Shown one piece after another: positions 53,682 through 62,530 of a stretch of 64,000 nt of DNA. This stretch comes from Trigonopsis variabilis. Taxonomy: Eukaryota > Ascomycota > Trigonopsidomycetes > Trigonopsidales > Trigonopsidaceae. Under the pieces are notes generated by a model, which saw only the letters and a list, made by a program, of their open reading frames with translations, did not search any database and had not been told where the DNA came from. The stretch is taken from assembly GCA_003707065.3 (NCBI GenBank), contig PPXM03000001.1, positions 1,674,001 to 1,738,000 on the forward strand, in the 5' to 3' direction. Position 1 is the first letter of the stretch. Every line of letters begins with the position of its first letter. The position numbers and the translations under genes were made by a program.

Positions 53682-55706
53682 TTACAATGGCTCTGGCCGC
53701 TTGTAGCCTCGGGCCGCCGCCAGGAGCTCGTAGCAGGCGGCTGCCGTGATTCCCTGGATCCGTCGCGCCTGCCCCAGCGTCTGGGGCTGGACCTGGCTCA
53801 GGCGCGCCTTGGCCTCCATCGAGATGTTGAGCTGGCTGTAGTCGATGTCGAGCGGCAGCCGGATCTCCTCGTCGGCCTGGAACGCGCGCACGAGCTTGTG
53901 CTGCTTTCTCATCCGGGGCTCGTAGCGCGCCTTGATGGCCACGTTCTCCATCAGGTGGTCGCCCATGTCGCGGTAGCGGCCGAGCTCGTCTGCAAAGGCG
54001 TCGACCATCTGGCGCAGCGTGACGTCCTGGTTGGCCAGAATGTCCCATCCCGAGCGGCTTTCGACCGGGTTGGAAAAGTCGAGGCCCAGCCGGGACCAGA
54101 AGCTGAGGGGTTTGCGCAGGCGCTTGAGACGAGCAGTCACCTCGTCCATCACTTGCTCGTCCTGCGCCAGCTTGCGCCAGCGAGGCAGGCCCACCACGCC
54201 CAGGTCGTAGCCCTTCTTGGTCAGGCGCAGGTCGGCGTTGTCGGAGCGGACCGAGAGCCGGAACTCGGAGCGGGTGGTGAACATGCGATAGGGCTCAGAC
54301 ACGCCTTTGGTGATGAGGTCGTCGACCAGCACGCCAATGTACGCTTCTGAGCGCGACAGCACCAGGGGGGGCGACCCCCGCGCGGCGAGGCCCGCATTGA
54401 TGCCCGCCAGGACGCCCTGCGACGCTGCCTCTTCGTAGCCAGTCGTGCCGTTGATCTGCCCCGCCAGATAGAGCCCCGCCACGGGCTTGGTTTCCAGCGT
54501 CGGCCGCAGCTGGCGGGGGTCGATGTGGTCGTACTCGACGCCGTAGCCCGGCTGGGTCATGACGCAGCGCTCGAGCCCGCGAATGCTCCGGAGCAGCTCG
54601 AGCTGGTGCTCGGCCGGGAGCGTGCACGACAGCCCGTTGGGATAGACGAGGTTGCTGTCGAGGCCCTCTGGCTCGAGCCAGACAATGTGGCGGTTTTTCT
54701 CGGGAAACTTGATGATCTTGGACTCGATCGACGGGCAGTAGCGAGGGCCGTTGACGGTCTCGCGGATATGCACGCTTTTCGACAGGTTCGCCCGCACAAT
54801 GGCGTGGCTCTGCGGGGTGGTGTAGGTGATGTGGCAGTCGATGCGACGGTCGGGGCCGTTGAGCACCTGCTCGTGCATGGCGCTGAACGGCCGGGGGTTT
54901 GGCTCGCTGGGCTGGATCTGCAGACCAGAAAAGTCGATCGAGTCGATCGCTATGCGAGGCGGCGTGCCTGTCTTGAGTCGCCCCAGTGCAAACCCGCACT
55001 CTTTGAGCGTCCGCGACAGCCCAAACGACGCAGACTCGCCTATGCGTCCCGCCGGCATCACCATCATGCCAATGTGGATCTCGCCCCCTAAAAACGTGCC
55101 CGTAGTCAGCACCACCTGAGTACACGGTATGACCTCGCCCGTGGCCAACACGACGCCCCGCACCCGTTTGCGCACCTCGCCGGTTGTGGGGTCGACGTGG
55201 GCCTCGACCACGAGGTCGTCCACCGAGCCTGTCTTGATCGCGAGGTTCTTGTACCCCGACAGCTCCTCCAACATGTACTGTTTGTACAGCGTCCGGTCGA
55301 TCTGCGCCCGGGGACCCCATCCTGCGGGCCCTTTGGACCGGTTCAGCATGCGAAAGTGGATTCCCGCCTTGTCTGCGACTCGCCCCATGACGCCGTCGAG
55401 CGCATCCACCTCCCGCACCAGCGCTCCTTTGCCGACGCCTCCAATGCTCGGGTTGCACGAGCAGGTGCCGATGCCGTCCATGCTGGGCGTGATCAGCAGC
55501 GTGCTGACTCCTGCCCGCGCTGCACCCGCGCACGCTTCTGCGCCAGCGTGGCCTCCGCCAATGACGACGACTCTGGGTTCAACGTGGGTGTCGTGGTGGT
55601 CGTGGGTGGTCGAAAGAAGCCTTTGCCCGAGGCTCGCTCGAATCGTGCATCGAATGGATCGAATGGATCGAATGGATCGAGTCGTGGATCGAGTCGTGCA
55701 TCTCAT
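53682..55706 (-). CDS. MTO1: Mitochondrial tRNA-modifying GTPase partner Mto1/MnmG
   Basis: Single exon, 674 residues from the ATG at 55706. The FAD-binding N-terminus is [21 protein letters not shown], followed by the redox/NAD motif [13 protein letters not shown] and the C-terminal [18 protein letters not shown], all hallmarks of MnmG/GidA. With Mss1 it installs the 5-carboxymethylaminomethyl-type group at wobble uridine 34 of mitochondrial tRNAs. The leader [20 protein letters not shown] is basic and amphipathic; part of it is encoded by three tandem 9-bp units (55651-55680). The longer upstream reading frame passes through a purine repeat and is not credible as protein. Confidence 0.95.
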   Translation of the reverse strand: MRCTTRSTTRSIRSIRSIRCTIRASLGQRLLSTTHDHHDTHVEPRVVVIGGGHAGAEACAGAARAGVSTLLITPSMDGIGTCSCNPSIGGVGKGALVREVDALDGVMGRVADKAGIHFRMLNRSKGPAGWGPRAQIDRTLYKQYMLEELSGYKNLAIKTGSVDDLVVEAHVDPTTGEVRKRVRGVVLATGEVIPCTQVVLTTGTFLGGEIHIGMMVMPAGRIGESASFGLSRTLKECGFALGRLKTGTPPRIAIDSIDFSGLQIQPSEPNPRPFSAMHEQVLNGPDRRIDCHITYTTPQSHAIVRANLSKSVHIRETVNGPRYCPSIESKIIKFPEKNRHIVWLEPEGLDSNLVYPNGLSCTLPAEHQLELLRSIRGLERCVMTQPGYGVEYDHIDPRQLRPTLETKPVAGLYLAGQINGTTGYEEAASQGVLAGINAGLAARGSPPLVLSRSEAYIGVLVDDLITKGVSEPYRMFTTRSEFRLSVRSDNADLRLTKKGYDLGVVGLPRWRKLAQDEQVMDEVTARLKRLRKPLSFWSRLGLDFSNPVESRSGWDILANQDVTLRQMVDAFADELGRYRDMGDHLMENVAIKARYEPRMRKQHKLVRAFQADEEIRLPLDIDYSQLNISMEAKARLSQVQPQTLGQARRIQGITAAACYELLAAARGYKRPEPL
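55651..55680 (-). repeat. 9-bp tandem repeat inside the MTO1 presequence
   Basis: Three copies of CGAATGGAT on the plus strand, encoding repeated Ser-Ile-Arg in MTO1, flanked by diverged GATCGAGTCGTG copies. Confidence 0.8.
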
Positions 55707-55737
55707 CGAGACGATAAAATTTCTGTAACGGTGGGCC

Positions 55738-56022
55738 GATACGGTGGGAGGAATAGGAGGGTGGAGAGTAGAGGGGGGAGTGGATACGAGAGAGGAAGAG
55801 TGGATAGTAGAGAGGAAGAGTGGATACCAGAGAGGGAGTGGATAGTAGAGAGGGGGAGTGGATAATAGAGAGGAGGAAGTGGAACACAGAGAGGAGAGCG
55901 TGGATAGTAGAGCGGAGAGGGTGGAACACAGAGCGGTGGAACGTAGGGCGGAGGCACTGGAACGTAGGGCGGAAGATCTGGAACATAGGGAAGGGTACCT
56001 GGAACGTAGAGAAACGTAACCC
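55738..56022. repeat. Purine-rich degenerate tandem array, 16-19 bp unit
   Basis: About 15 diverged units of the form GAGTGGATAGTAGAGAG, shifting to GGTGGAACACAGAGCG and CTGGAACGTAGGGCGGA toward the right. It separates the MTO1 start from the TSC2 stop and is strongly purine-biased on the plus strand. Confidence 0.8.
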
Positions 56023-56117
56023 ACTCGTGAACTGGCGATATATGACAAGGTGTTTACATCTACGTCCACGCCCACTCCACCGTAAATGCATACTATACAT
56101 CACATCCATCACATCCA

Positions 56118-59100
56118 TCACGTGTAGCTGGTAAAGTCCACGCTTTTGAGCATCCCCTCCTCGTCCTCCTCCCCTCCCTGCTCCCCCTGCTCTCCCTGCT
56201 CCCGCTGTACCCGCTCGCGCAGCGCCAGGATCTGCTGCAGACGGTGGCTCCACGACGACATGAACCCCGGCGTGTTCCACACCACCGAAAACACAGACGC
56301 CGTCATGGCCAGCGTCCGCACAAAGCTCGCCAGCGACGCCTCCGACACCACCTTGGTCGTGCGCGAGCTCAGAATGACCGGGATGTTGGGCGCCGCCTCC
56401 ACCTTGACCCGGAAGAAGCCCCCGCCCCCCTCGTCCTCGTCCTCGCCGCGCAGATAGCTCTTGGACCGCGCCTGGGGCGAGATGACAATGTTGATAAAGT
56501 TGAACTGCGACGGGATCAGGTCGAACCGGTACGGCAGCTCCGAGTCGTTGAAGAAGACGTTGACGTAGTTGTTGCCAATGTGCCGCTTCTTGAGCGCGTA
56601 GGCCGGGTCGTGGGGGTCGTTGGGCATCATGGTCGTGGTGTGGAAGATCATCTGGTTGACCTTGTCGCTCCACGCGTACGCATACTCGCCGTCGACGTCG
56701 TTCTCGGTGTCGAGGCCCCCGGTGTAGACGCTGCGGTTCCCGCGCAGCTTCACCAGGTACCCCAGCCCGGCCACAAACCGGCTGTACTCGCGCGACCCCA
56801 CCGTGTTGCCCAGCACCTCCTTCTCGTCTGTCTGGCCCGGCCCAATGTAGACGACGCCGACCTTGTGCAGGTCGACGACGGGCGTGCGGTCGATGACGCC
56901 CACGGCGCGCGTGGAGGCGGGGTCGGTGGGCAGCGGCAGCGGATGGGCGTCCGAGCCAAAGTCCGACATGGCCAGGAACTGCAGGAGCCAGAAGCTGGGG
57001 TAGATCCACCTGGGGCCGGGCTGCTCGGCCACGTCGACCAGCTGGCTCAGCCGGCCCAGGTTGCGCTGGCGCCAGGGCAGCATGGCGTCGCCGGGGTGGA
57101 TCACAAACGACGACACGCCGCTGGGGCTGCGCATGACGACCTGGGTCTCGCCGGTCTCGGGCACGGTCTGGATCTCGACGATGGTGTTTTTGACGATCCA
57201 GAGCTTGCTCAGCGCGCCGGGGCGCACCAGCGCCGGCGCCGACGCCAGCTTGGACTCGACGTCGAGGTACGTGAACCGGTAGACCATGTCGATCATGGAC
57301 CAGCACGACAGGTACACCGGCTCGGCGGCGGTGGCGCCCTCGCACGTCAGCAGCAGATTGCGCATCAGGTACGGCGCGATGGCCTGGCGGTCGGCCGGCT
57401 TGAGCACCAAGAACCAGTTGGACAGCGCCGCGTAGCCAAGGTACTGGATATAGCTGGCGATCTGGCGCCACTCGGCGGCGTCGTGGCTGCGCGACGCCTC
57501 CATGTCGTGCGCGTGCGAGATGCACTTGAAGGCCATGCCAAACACCGGGCGGAACTCGTCGAGGTTGAAGTTGGACGCCAGGGCGGGCTGGGTCGCCAGC
57601 GAGTTGAGAAACTCGAGGATCGGCGCGCTCGAGCTCGAGTGGGTGATGCGCGTCTGGAACGCGGTGAGAATCGACAGCAGAAACTTCTTGATCGAGTTGG
57701 GCAGCTCGTAGCAGCACAGCGTGAGCGCGTTGATGCACGCCACCCGCGGCTTCTCCCACGACGCCAGCCCGGTCAGCAGCGTCTTGACGATCGTGTCCTG
57801 CTCCGGCTTGGAGTACCAAAAGTGGTACGCAATCATCGCCGGCATCGAGTTGGCAATGACCAGCAGCATGTCGGAGCGGCTGACGCTGGCGGGCAGGTCC
57901 GCCATGCCCAGCTTGACCGCGATCTGGTCGCACAGCACCGCGCACAGGTGCGGGATCGTGCTGCGGCAGGCCGAGAACAGGCGGATGTTGGCCAGGATCG
58001 ACGCCAGGTGGGTCAGGATGAACGAGTAGACCTCGTAGTGGTCGCCGTAGTCGACGATGCCGGTGATGATCTCGAGCACGGGCTCCATGTCGATCTGGCC
58101 GTAGCGCCCGGCGCGAGCGCCGCCGACGCCAGCCACGCCCAGAAACGGCGACGACTGGGTGGGGAAGGCGGTCTCAAACAGGTCCGGCGGCGGCGGGTAG
58201 CACCAGGCGATGTTGTGCTGCCGCTTGAGGCGCTCGGCGTCGTGGTACGACGGCGCCAGGCGCGAGATGGAGCTGGTGTCGAGGTCAGCCACCGCCGCGA
58301 GGTAGATGGATCCTTCGCCGTCGGCGCGGATGCGACACAGCAGCCGGCACGCCTCGAGGCGCGTGAGCACGTGCAGGTCGCGGTCGCCCAGGATGCGGCA
58401 CGAAAAGGCAAAGATGCGCTGGCAGACTGCGCCCGACAGGCGCAGGTACCGCACAAAACACACATTCAGCGCCCGCAGCGCCAGCTGCGACAGACACGGC
58501 TGCGAAAAGTCGTACTGGTCCTGCTTCTTGGCCTCGAGCGCCCGCGTCTCGAGGTCCTCGACCAGACTGGCGTAGTCCCGGCACCTGGCCTCGGCGATGA
58601 TGCGCACGTAGAAGGGCAGGAGCGTCTCGAGCACGACGGCGTCGGCGACGGTGCGGAAGGCAGCCCGCAGCCGCGACAGGTACTGGTCGAGCATGGCGCT
58701 GTCCGACACCTCGGTGATGATGTCGTAGCTCGTCACCAGCAGCTCGACGACCGCGACCTTGACGGGCGCGCCCAGGCGCGGGTTGGAGAAGATGACCGAG
58801 AGGAGGATGTCGAGGTGGAGGTCCCACCCGTTGAAGAAGGGGTTGGACAGGTTTTCCTGCGCGTAAAAGGCCACCACCGCCTGCGCGATCTCGTCGTCCA
58901 TCAGGGGCGCCAGCGTGAGAAAGAACGTGACCAGGCACTCGGTCGAGCCCGAGTACGCGCCCGCCGCGTAGATCTGGTACAGCGTGAGCACGGACTCGTG
59001 CAGGTGCGCCTTGATGGTGGCGATGCGCTCGTCGGCGCGGTCGACCGCGCCCGGCGACCGCAGGCAGCTGATGAGCCCGATCTTGTTGGCGCACGCCACC

Positions 59101-60266
59101 AGCACGTTCAGCGGCGACGCCAGCGTCTCCCAGTCGGCAAAGAAGATGTCGCTGACGAGCGCGGGCGTCTGGAGGATCGCGCAGACGCTGGCGCAGATCT
59201 CCTGCGCCACGCCGAGGCTGTCGCCCTCGAGCGGTTTGAGGTACGTGCCCATGAGCGCCGACAGCGGCAGGTCAAACGCCTTGTGGTTGTTTGGGTCGCG
59301 CACCAGGCGCAGCAGGAACCGCGTGGCGCCAATGAGGCAGAGGGACGAGTGCGAGTGCGGGTGGCGCAGCAGCTCCAGCAGGCAGTTGACGGTGAGGTTG
59401 GCCATGTGGCTCTGGGCCAGGAGCGCGATGCTGTGGCTGGCCTGCGCGCCCAGCGAGGCGTCGAGGGTGCTCGAGGCGCACAGCACCTCGATGACGGGCG
59501 TGAAGAAGGCGAGGGGGATGTTGCCAAACGTGATGATGGTGTCAAAGATGTTGAGCGACTCGTGGATGTCGCGCAGCGCGGCCGTCTGGTTGTCGAGCTT
59601 GACCAGGCACGACATGAGCTTGACGATCTCGGTTTCCTTGAACCAGCTGAAGTTGAACTTGAGCGCGCTGCCCAGGAAGACGAGCACGCGGTGCAGCTGC
59701 TCGCTGGCCCCGGGCGCGCTGTCGTCCGCGGACGCGTTGAAGAGCAAAAAGATCCAGTGGATCACAAAGTCCGTCAGCGACAGCGCGCCGTCGAGATTCA
59801 GCTCCGCCAGGTCGCGGCCGTTGCGGGTGATCAGAACGAGACAGTCGAGCTGGTCCTTGAAGTCGGCCAGCTCGGTGGTGTTGTAGGTGATGGAGGCGTA
59901 GTAGAGCGCGCGCTTGCCGGTCGACAGCGACTCGTGCTCGATGCACGACGCCATGAACTTGTAGGCGGTGTGGCGGGCGTCGGCAGGGAAGGCTGGCCCA
60001 ATCATGTCGGCGGCCGTCAGCCACAGCTCGACGATGCTGCTGATCACGTACTCGTCCATCAGCGCCGTCAGCTTCTCGAGCGCATCGACCCGCGCGGCCA
60101 GACTCGAGCCCTGCAGCTGGTTCAGCAGCTCGTCCAGCTTGATGTCGCCCCCGACAATGGTGCCCACAAACCCAGCCGAGGCCGTCGACGGGCTGGAGAG
60201 CCCAATGCCTTTGGCCAGCGAGCGCAAAACATCGGTTAACGACCCGCGCGCAGGGGTGTTTTTCAT
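56118..60266 (-). CDS. TSC2: Tuberin, Rheb GTPase-activating protein
   Basis: Single coding exon, 1382 residues. The N-terminal two thirds are helical HEAT-like repeats of the tuberin N-terminal type. The RapGAP domain lies at about 1130-1330: VVYIGPGQTDEKEVL, FHTTTMMPND and KKRHIGNNYVNVFFNDSE, where the Asn of IGNN is the catalytic thumb residue, then QFNFINIVISP. In animals and fission yeast Tsc1-Tsc2 turns off Rheb and so TORC1 under starvation; S. cerevisiae lacks it. A 32-nt GT...AG segment just before the ATG (60268-60299) is a probable 5' UTR intron. The GC-rich codon bias leaves a 1331-codon antisense frame open, which I reject as a gene. Confidence 0.95.
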   Translation of the reverse strand: MKNTPARGSLTDVLRSLAKGIGLSSPSTASAGFVGTIVGGDIKLDELLNQLQGSSLAARVDALEKLTALMDEYVISSIVELWLTAADMIGPAFPADARHTAYKFMASCIEHESLSTGKRALYYASITYNTTELADFKDQLDCLVLITRNGRDLAELNLDGALSLTDFVIHWIFLLFNASADDSAPGASEQLHRVLVFLGSALKFNFSWFKETEIVKLMSCLVKLDNQTAALRDIHESLNIFDTIITFGNIPLAFFTPVIEVLCASSTLDASLGAQASHSIALLAQSHMANLTVNCLLELLRHPHSHSSLCLIGATRFLLRLVRDPNNHKAFDLPLSALMGTYLKPLEGDSLGVAQEICASVCAILQTPALVSDIFFADWETLASPLNVLVACANKIGLISCLRSPGAVDRADERIATIKAHLHESVLTLYQIYAAGAYSGSTECLVTFFLTLAPLMDDEIAQAVVAFYAQENLSNPFFNGWDLHLDILLSVIFSNPRLGAPVKVAVVELLVTSYDIITEVSDSAMLDQYLSRLRAAFRTVADAVVLETLLPFYVRIIAEARCRDYASLVEDLETRALEAKKQDQYDFSQPCLSQLALRALNVCFVRYLRLSGAVCQRIFAFSCRILGDRDLHVLTRLEACRLLCRIRADGEGSIYLAAVADLDTSSISRLAPSYHDAERLKRQHNIAWCYPPPPDLFETAFPTQSSPFLGVAGVGGARAGRYGQIDMEPVLEIITGIVDYGDHYEVYSFILTHLASILANIRLFSACRSTIPHLCAVLCDQIAVKLGMADLPASVSRSDMLLVIANSMPAMIAYHFWYSKPEQDTIVKTLLTGLASWEKPRVACINALTLCCYELPNSIKKFLLSILTAFQTRITHSSSSAPILEFLNSLATQPALASNFNLDEFRPVFGMAFKCISHAHDMEASRSHDAAEWRQIASYIQYLGYAALSNWFLVLKPADRQAIAPYLMRNLLLTCEGATAAEPVYLSCWSMIDMVYRFTYLDVESKLASAPALVRPGALSKLWIVKNTIVEIQTVPETGETQVVMRSPSGVSSFVIHPGDAMLPWRQRNLGRLSQLVDVAEQPGPRWIYPSFWLLQFLAMSDFGSDAHPLPLPTDPASTRAVGVIDRTPVVDLHKVGVVYIGPGQTDEKEVLGNTVGSREYSRFVAGLGYLVKLRGNRSVYTGGLDTENDVDGEYAYAWSDKVNQMIFHTTTMMPNDPHDPAYALKKRHIGNNYVNVFFNDSELPYRFDLIPSQFNFINIVISPQARSKSYLRGEDEDEGGGGFFRVKVEAAPNIPVILSSRTTKVVSEASLASFVRTLAMTASVFSVVWNTPGFMSSWSHRLQQILALRERVQREQGEQGEQGGEEDEEGMLKSVDFTSYT

Positions 60267-60267
60267 C

Positions 60268-60299
60268 CTGCTGTCAGTCGCAGCAGCGCCGAGCCTTAC
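60268..60299 (-). other. Probable 32-nt 5' UTR intron of TSC2
   Basis: GTAAGG donor, ACTGAC branch motif 3 nt before the terminal AG, ending one base before the TSC2 ATG. Size and structure match the coding introns here. No ATG is seen in the short upstream stretch. Confidence 0.65.
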
Positions 60300-61603
60300 C
60301 TGCAGGGCGCTCTGGAACGCAGACAGTTGGTGCTAGACAGTTGTCGCTTGATAGCTGTAACGGTGTAGCTGCGACGGTGTAGCTGCGATCTGGTTTGTGA
60401 CTGATAAGCCGGGCGGAACAGGACAGTCGCACCCAGCGATATAATTGCGATTATGTAGTATTCGTGTTTCGAGGAGAAGTTGGAAGGGACGACGTTGGAG
60501 CGGGACGACGTTGGAGCGTCAGTCTACATGGAGACTTACCAGATTACTAATATTGCCAAGACAAGTAATTAATGGAAATAACTAGGAATGTTCTGCTTGT
60601 TTAGACTCGTCTGGTGCTTATCTTGAGTGTAGGCGAGTGCTAGGTTGGATATAGCCGTATCTCGGCGAGGCCGACGGCGCAGCTGGGAGACACAAGTTCA
60701 ACAAGCACATGAACATGCAGTGGATCAGTGGTGACTCGTGGCTGGGATGTATTGGCGGTTAGCAGGTCGTGAAGCTAAAGGCCTGGCGCACGAGTTGTAT
60801 GATTTGACGTCCGCTCTCGCATACATAGATAGTCAGAGTGGCTAGTAGCGCAAGGCTTTGGCAGTACACTCTAGGCTACCGTATGCGAGCCGTGTGTGCA
60901 AGCGAGGCCGTGTCTTGTGACAAGGCACTGCTTAGGTCAGAGACCAACGAGCTAAAAGCTTGCCCAGGATGTATGTGGGCCAACTTGAGCCACAAGTTGT
61001 ACTAGTAGAGGCAATGCTCATCCGCTGTGTTGAACACATACGATCAAGATAGCCGTAAGGTACATCTACAGCTGGACTTTAGCAAATGTTCACCTTTGCC
61101 CGTCTCCAAAGGAGCCGCACCTTGTACACGTGACTAGTGCGGATCTGCCTTGCCAGCAGTGCGCGAATGGTGTCAGATTCTGTAAGACGTATAAGGAGTC
61201 AGAGAGTTGGAGATGCTACTCCTGGTTTGTTAGTGCGACAGTCTATCTGCTGTGGCTACAATGAGGCTGCACTGAGCCACAGTGACTGTCTATTATCTGT
61301 GGCTGCCATACGTACATCGTCCGATCCAGCACTGCGTCTGTGGCTAGAGGTTCCACTGGAACAGACAACGGTCAGCCCGGCTTCAGCAAAGAACAAAATG
61401 GTTCGCCGGTTCGCCGGTTCGCCACTAGTGTCTGTGGCTACTTGTAACTTATATCAAAACAGCCTATAAACACCGCCCCAAAGAACTAGATAGCTGTATT
61501 AGACTATAAGCAACCGCCACAGTCTCGTTCTCTGTGGGATCGGAATATAATACATTAGCTAAAGCACTACTGTTACCACCATTTGCGTATTGTATAAATA
61601 CAG

Positions 61604-61819
61604 ATGGCGCTGACATTCTATCAAACTATCAGCTCTATAGTATACATGCCGCGAGCTCTTGCTGACCTCGTTCGCACTGCCATCGCACTGCTAGTCATCG
61701 CACTGCTAGTCATTGCACTGCTAGTCATTGCACTGCTAGTCAGCTTGAAGAGCCTAGAGGACTGGTTAACCCAGCTACCAGTGGCAGCCTGTGTGATCAG
61801 ACTATCTGGACGTCATTAG
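61604..61819 (+). CDS. Possible small hydrophobic protein built on a 15-bp repeat
   Basis: A 71-codon frame opening MALTFYQTISSIVYM. Four exact-frame 15-bp units encode repeated Ile-Ala-Leu-Leu-Val, making a membrane-helix-length hydrophobic run of about 20 residues, followed by a polar tail. TATAAATA lies only about 12 bp before the ATG, too close for a normal start, so this may be an untranslated or chance frame. I list it because the frame is preserved across all four units. Confidence 0.2.
   Translation: MALTFYQTISSIVYMPRALADLVRTAIALLVIALLVIALLVIALLVSLKSLEDWLTQLPVAACVIRLSGRH
61681..61740. repeat. 15-bp CATTGCACTGCTAGT tandem array, four copies
   Basis: Four copies differing only at CATC/CATT, with no indels. 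Confidence 0.85.
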
Positions 61820-62303
61820 TCTTGTAAATAAGCTTGTGCCGGTCAGCTACTGTTAATACCTTTGGACACAAAAGATATAAAGCTGCCAAGGACTGCCAAC
61901 TTGTTAAGACAGAATCTATACATACACTGACGATTCCTTGATTTAATCATGTCAGCTGGCATAGCTTGGGCATAAGACGAGCTCTTTAGGCTTTGTTTGA
62001 TGTTTCGTTGACGAGTCTTTGATGTCTGTCTCGGTAGTTTTACTCATAACTGTTCTTTCCACAGATAGAAGAAATCTACGCTGCAATATACTTCTCTGCC
62101 TGCTCCTAGAGCCGTCCACCGCTCATCTAGACACCCTGTATCCTGGATTACAAAGAACATCTAGAAACATGAAACATCTAGAAACACCAACAAAGTCCAA
62201 CAGAACGACCAACACTCCTACTACGCAGCCAAATCCAGAACAAAGGAACCAACAATGAGTAAAACAACCACAATTGCCACAACACCCTAACCACGCCATT
62301 CCC

Positions 62304-62414
62304 TTCTGTGCTCCTCTGTGCTCCCTCTGTGCTCCTCTGTGCTCCTCTGTGCTCCTCTGTGCTCCTCTGTGCTCCTCTGTGCTCCCTCTGTGCTCCCTCT
62401 GCGCTCCCTCTGTG
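62304..62414. repeat. 10/11-bp GCTCC(C)TCTGT tandem array
   Basis: About ten copies; units with two or three C residues alternate between 10 and 11 bp. It lies upstream of CSE1. Confidence 0.85.
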
Positions 62415-62439
62415 ACCCTGCTATAAACCTCCAGAACCG

Positions 62440-62488
62440 CCCGCTACGCTCTCCGCTACACTCTCCGCTACGCTCTCCGCTACGCTCA
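62440..62488. repeat. 11-bp TCCGCTACGCT tandem array
   Basis: Four copies, one with CTACACT, just upstream of the CSE1 leader. Confidence 0.8.
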
Positions 62489-62530
62489 TCTCTACCGTTG
62501 CCGCGGTAGCACGTAAACACATCTTTCACC

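Larger units (their letters stand above)
60300..62530. other. Divergent intergenic region (TSC2 / CSE1)
   Basis: 2.2 kb with no convincing gene. It holds three tandem arrays (listed next), and a 71-codon frame at 61604-61819 whose core is one of the arrays. A TATAAAC lies at 62422-62428, about 105 bp before the CSE1 ATG. Confidence 0.5.

Noticed and set aside
55579-57945. 788-codon minus-strand frame overlapping TSC2 and MTO1
   Set aside because: It is another frame of the TSC2 3' end running through the purine array into MTO1; no conserved motif and extreme Arg/Ala/Gly bias.
56244-60239. 1331-codon open frame antisense to TSC2
   Set aside because: It lies wholly opposite a recognised gene, has no family motifs, and is Arg/Val/Gln/Asp-rich as expected when GC-rich codons are read in the opposite strand.
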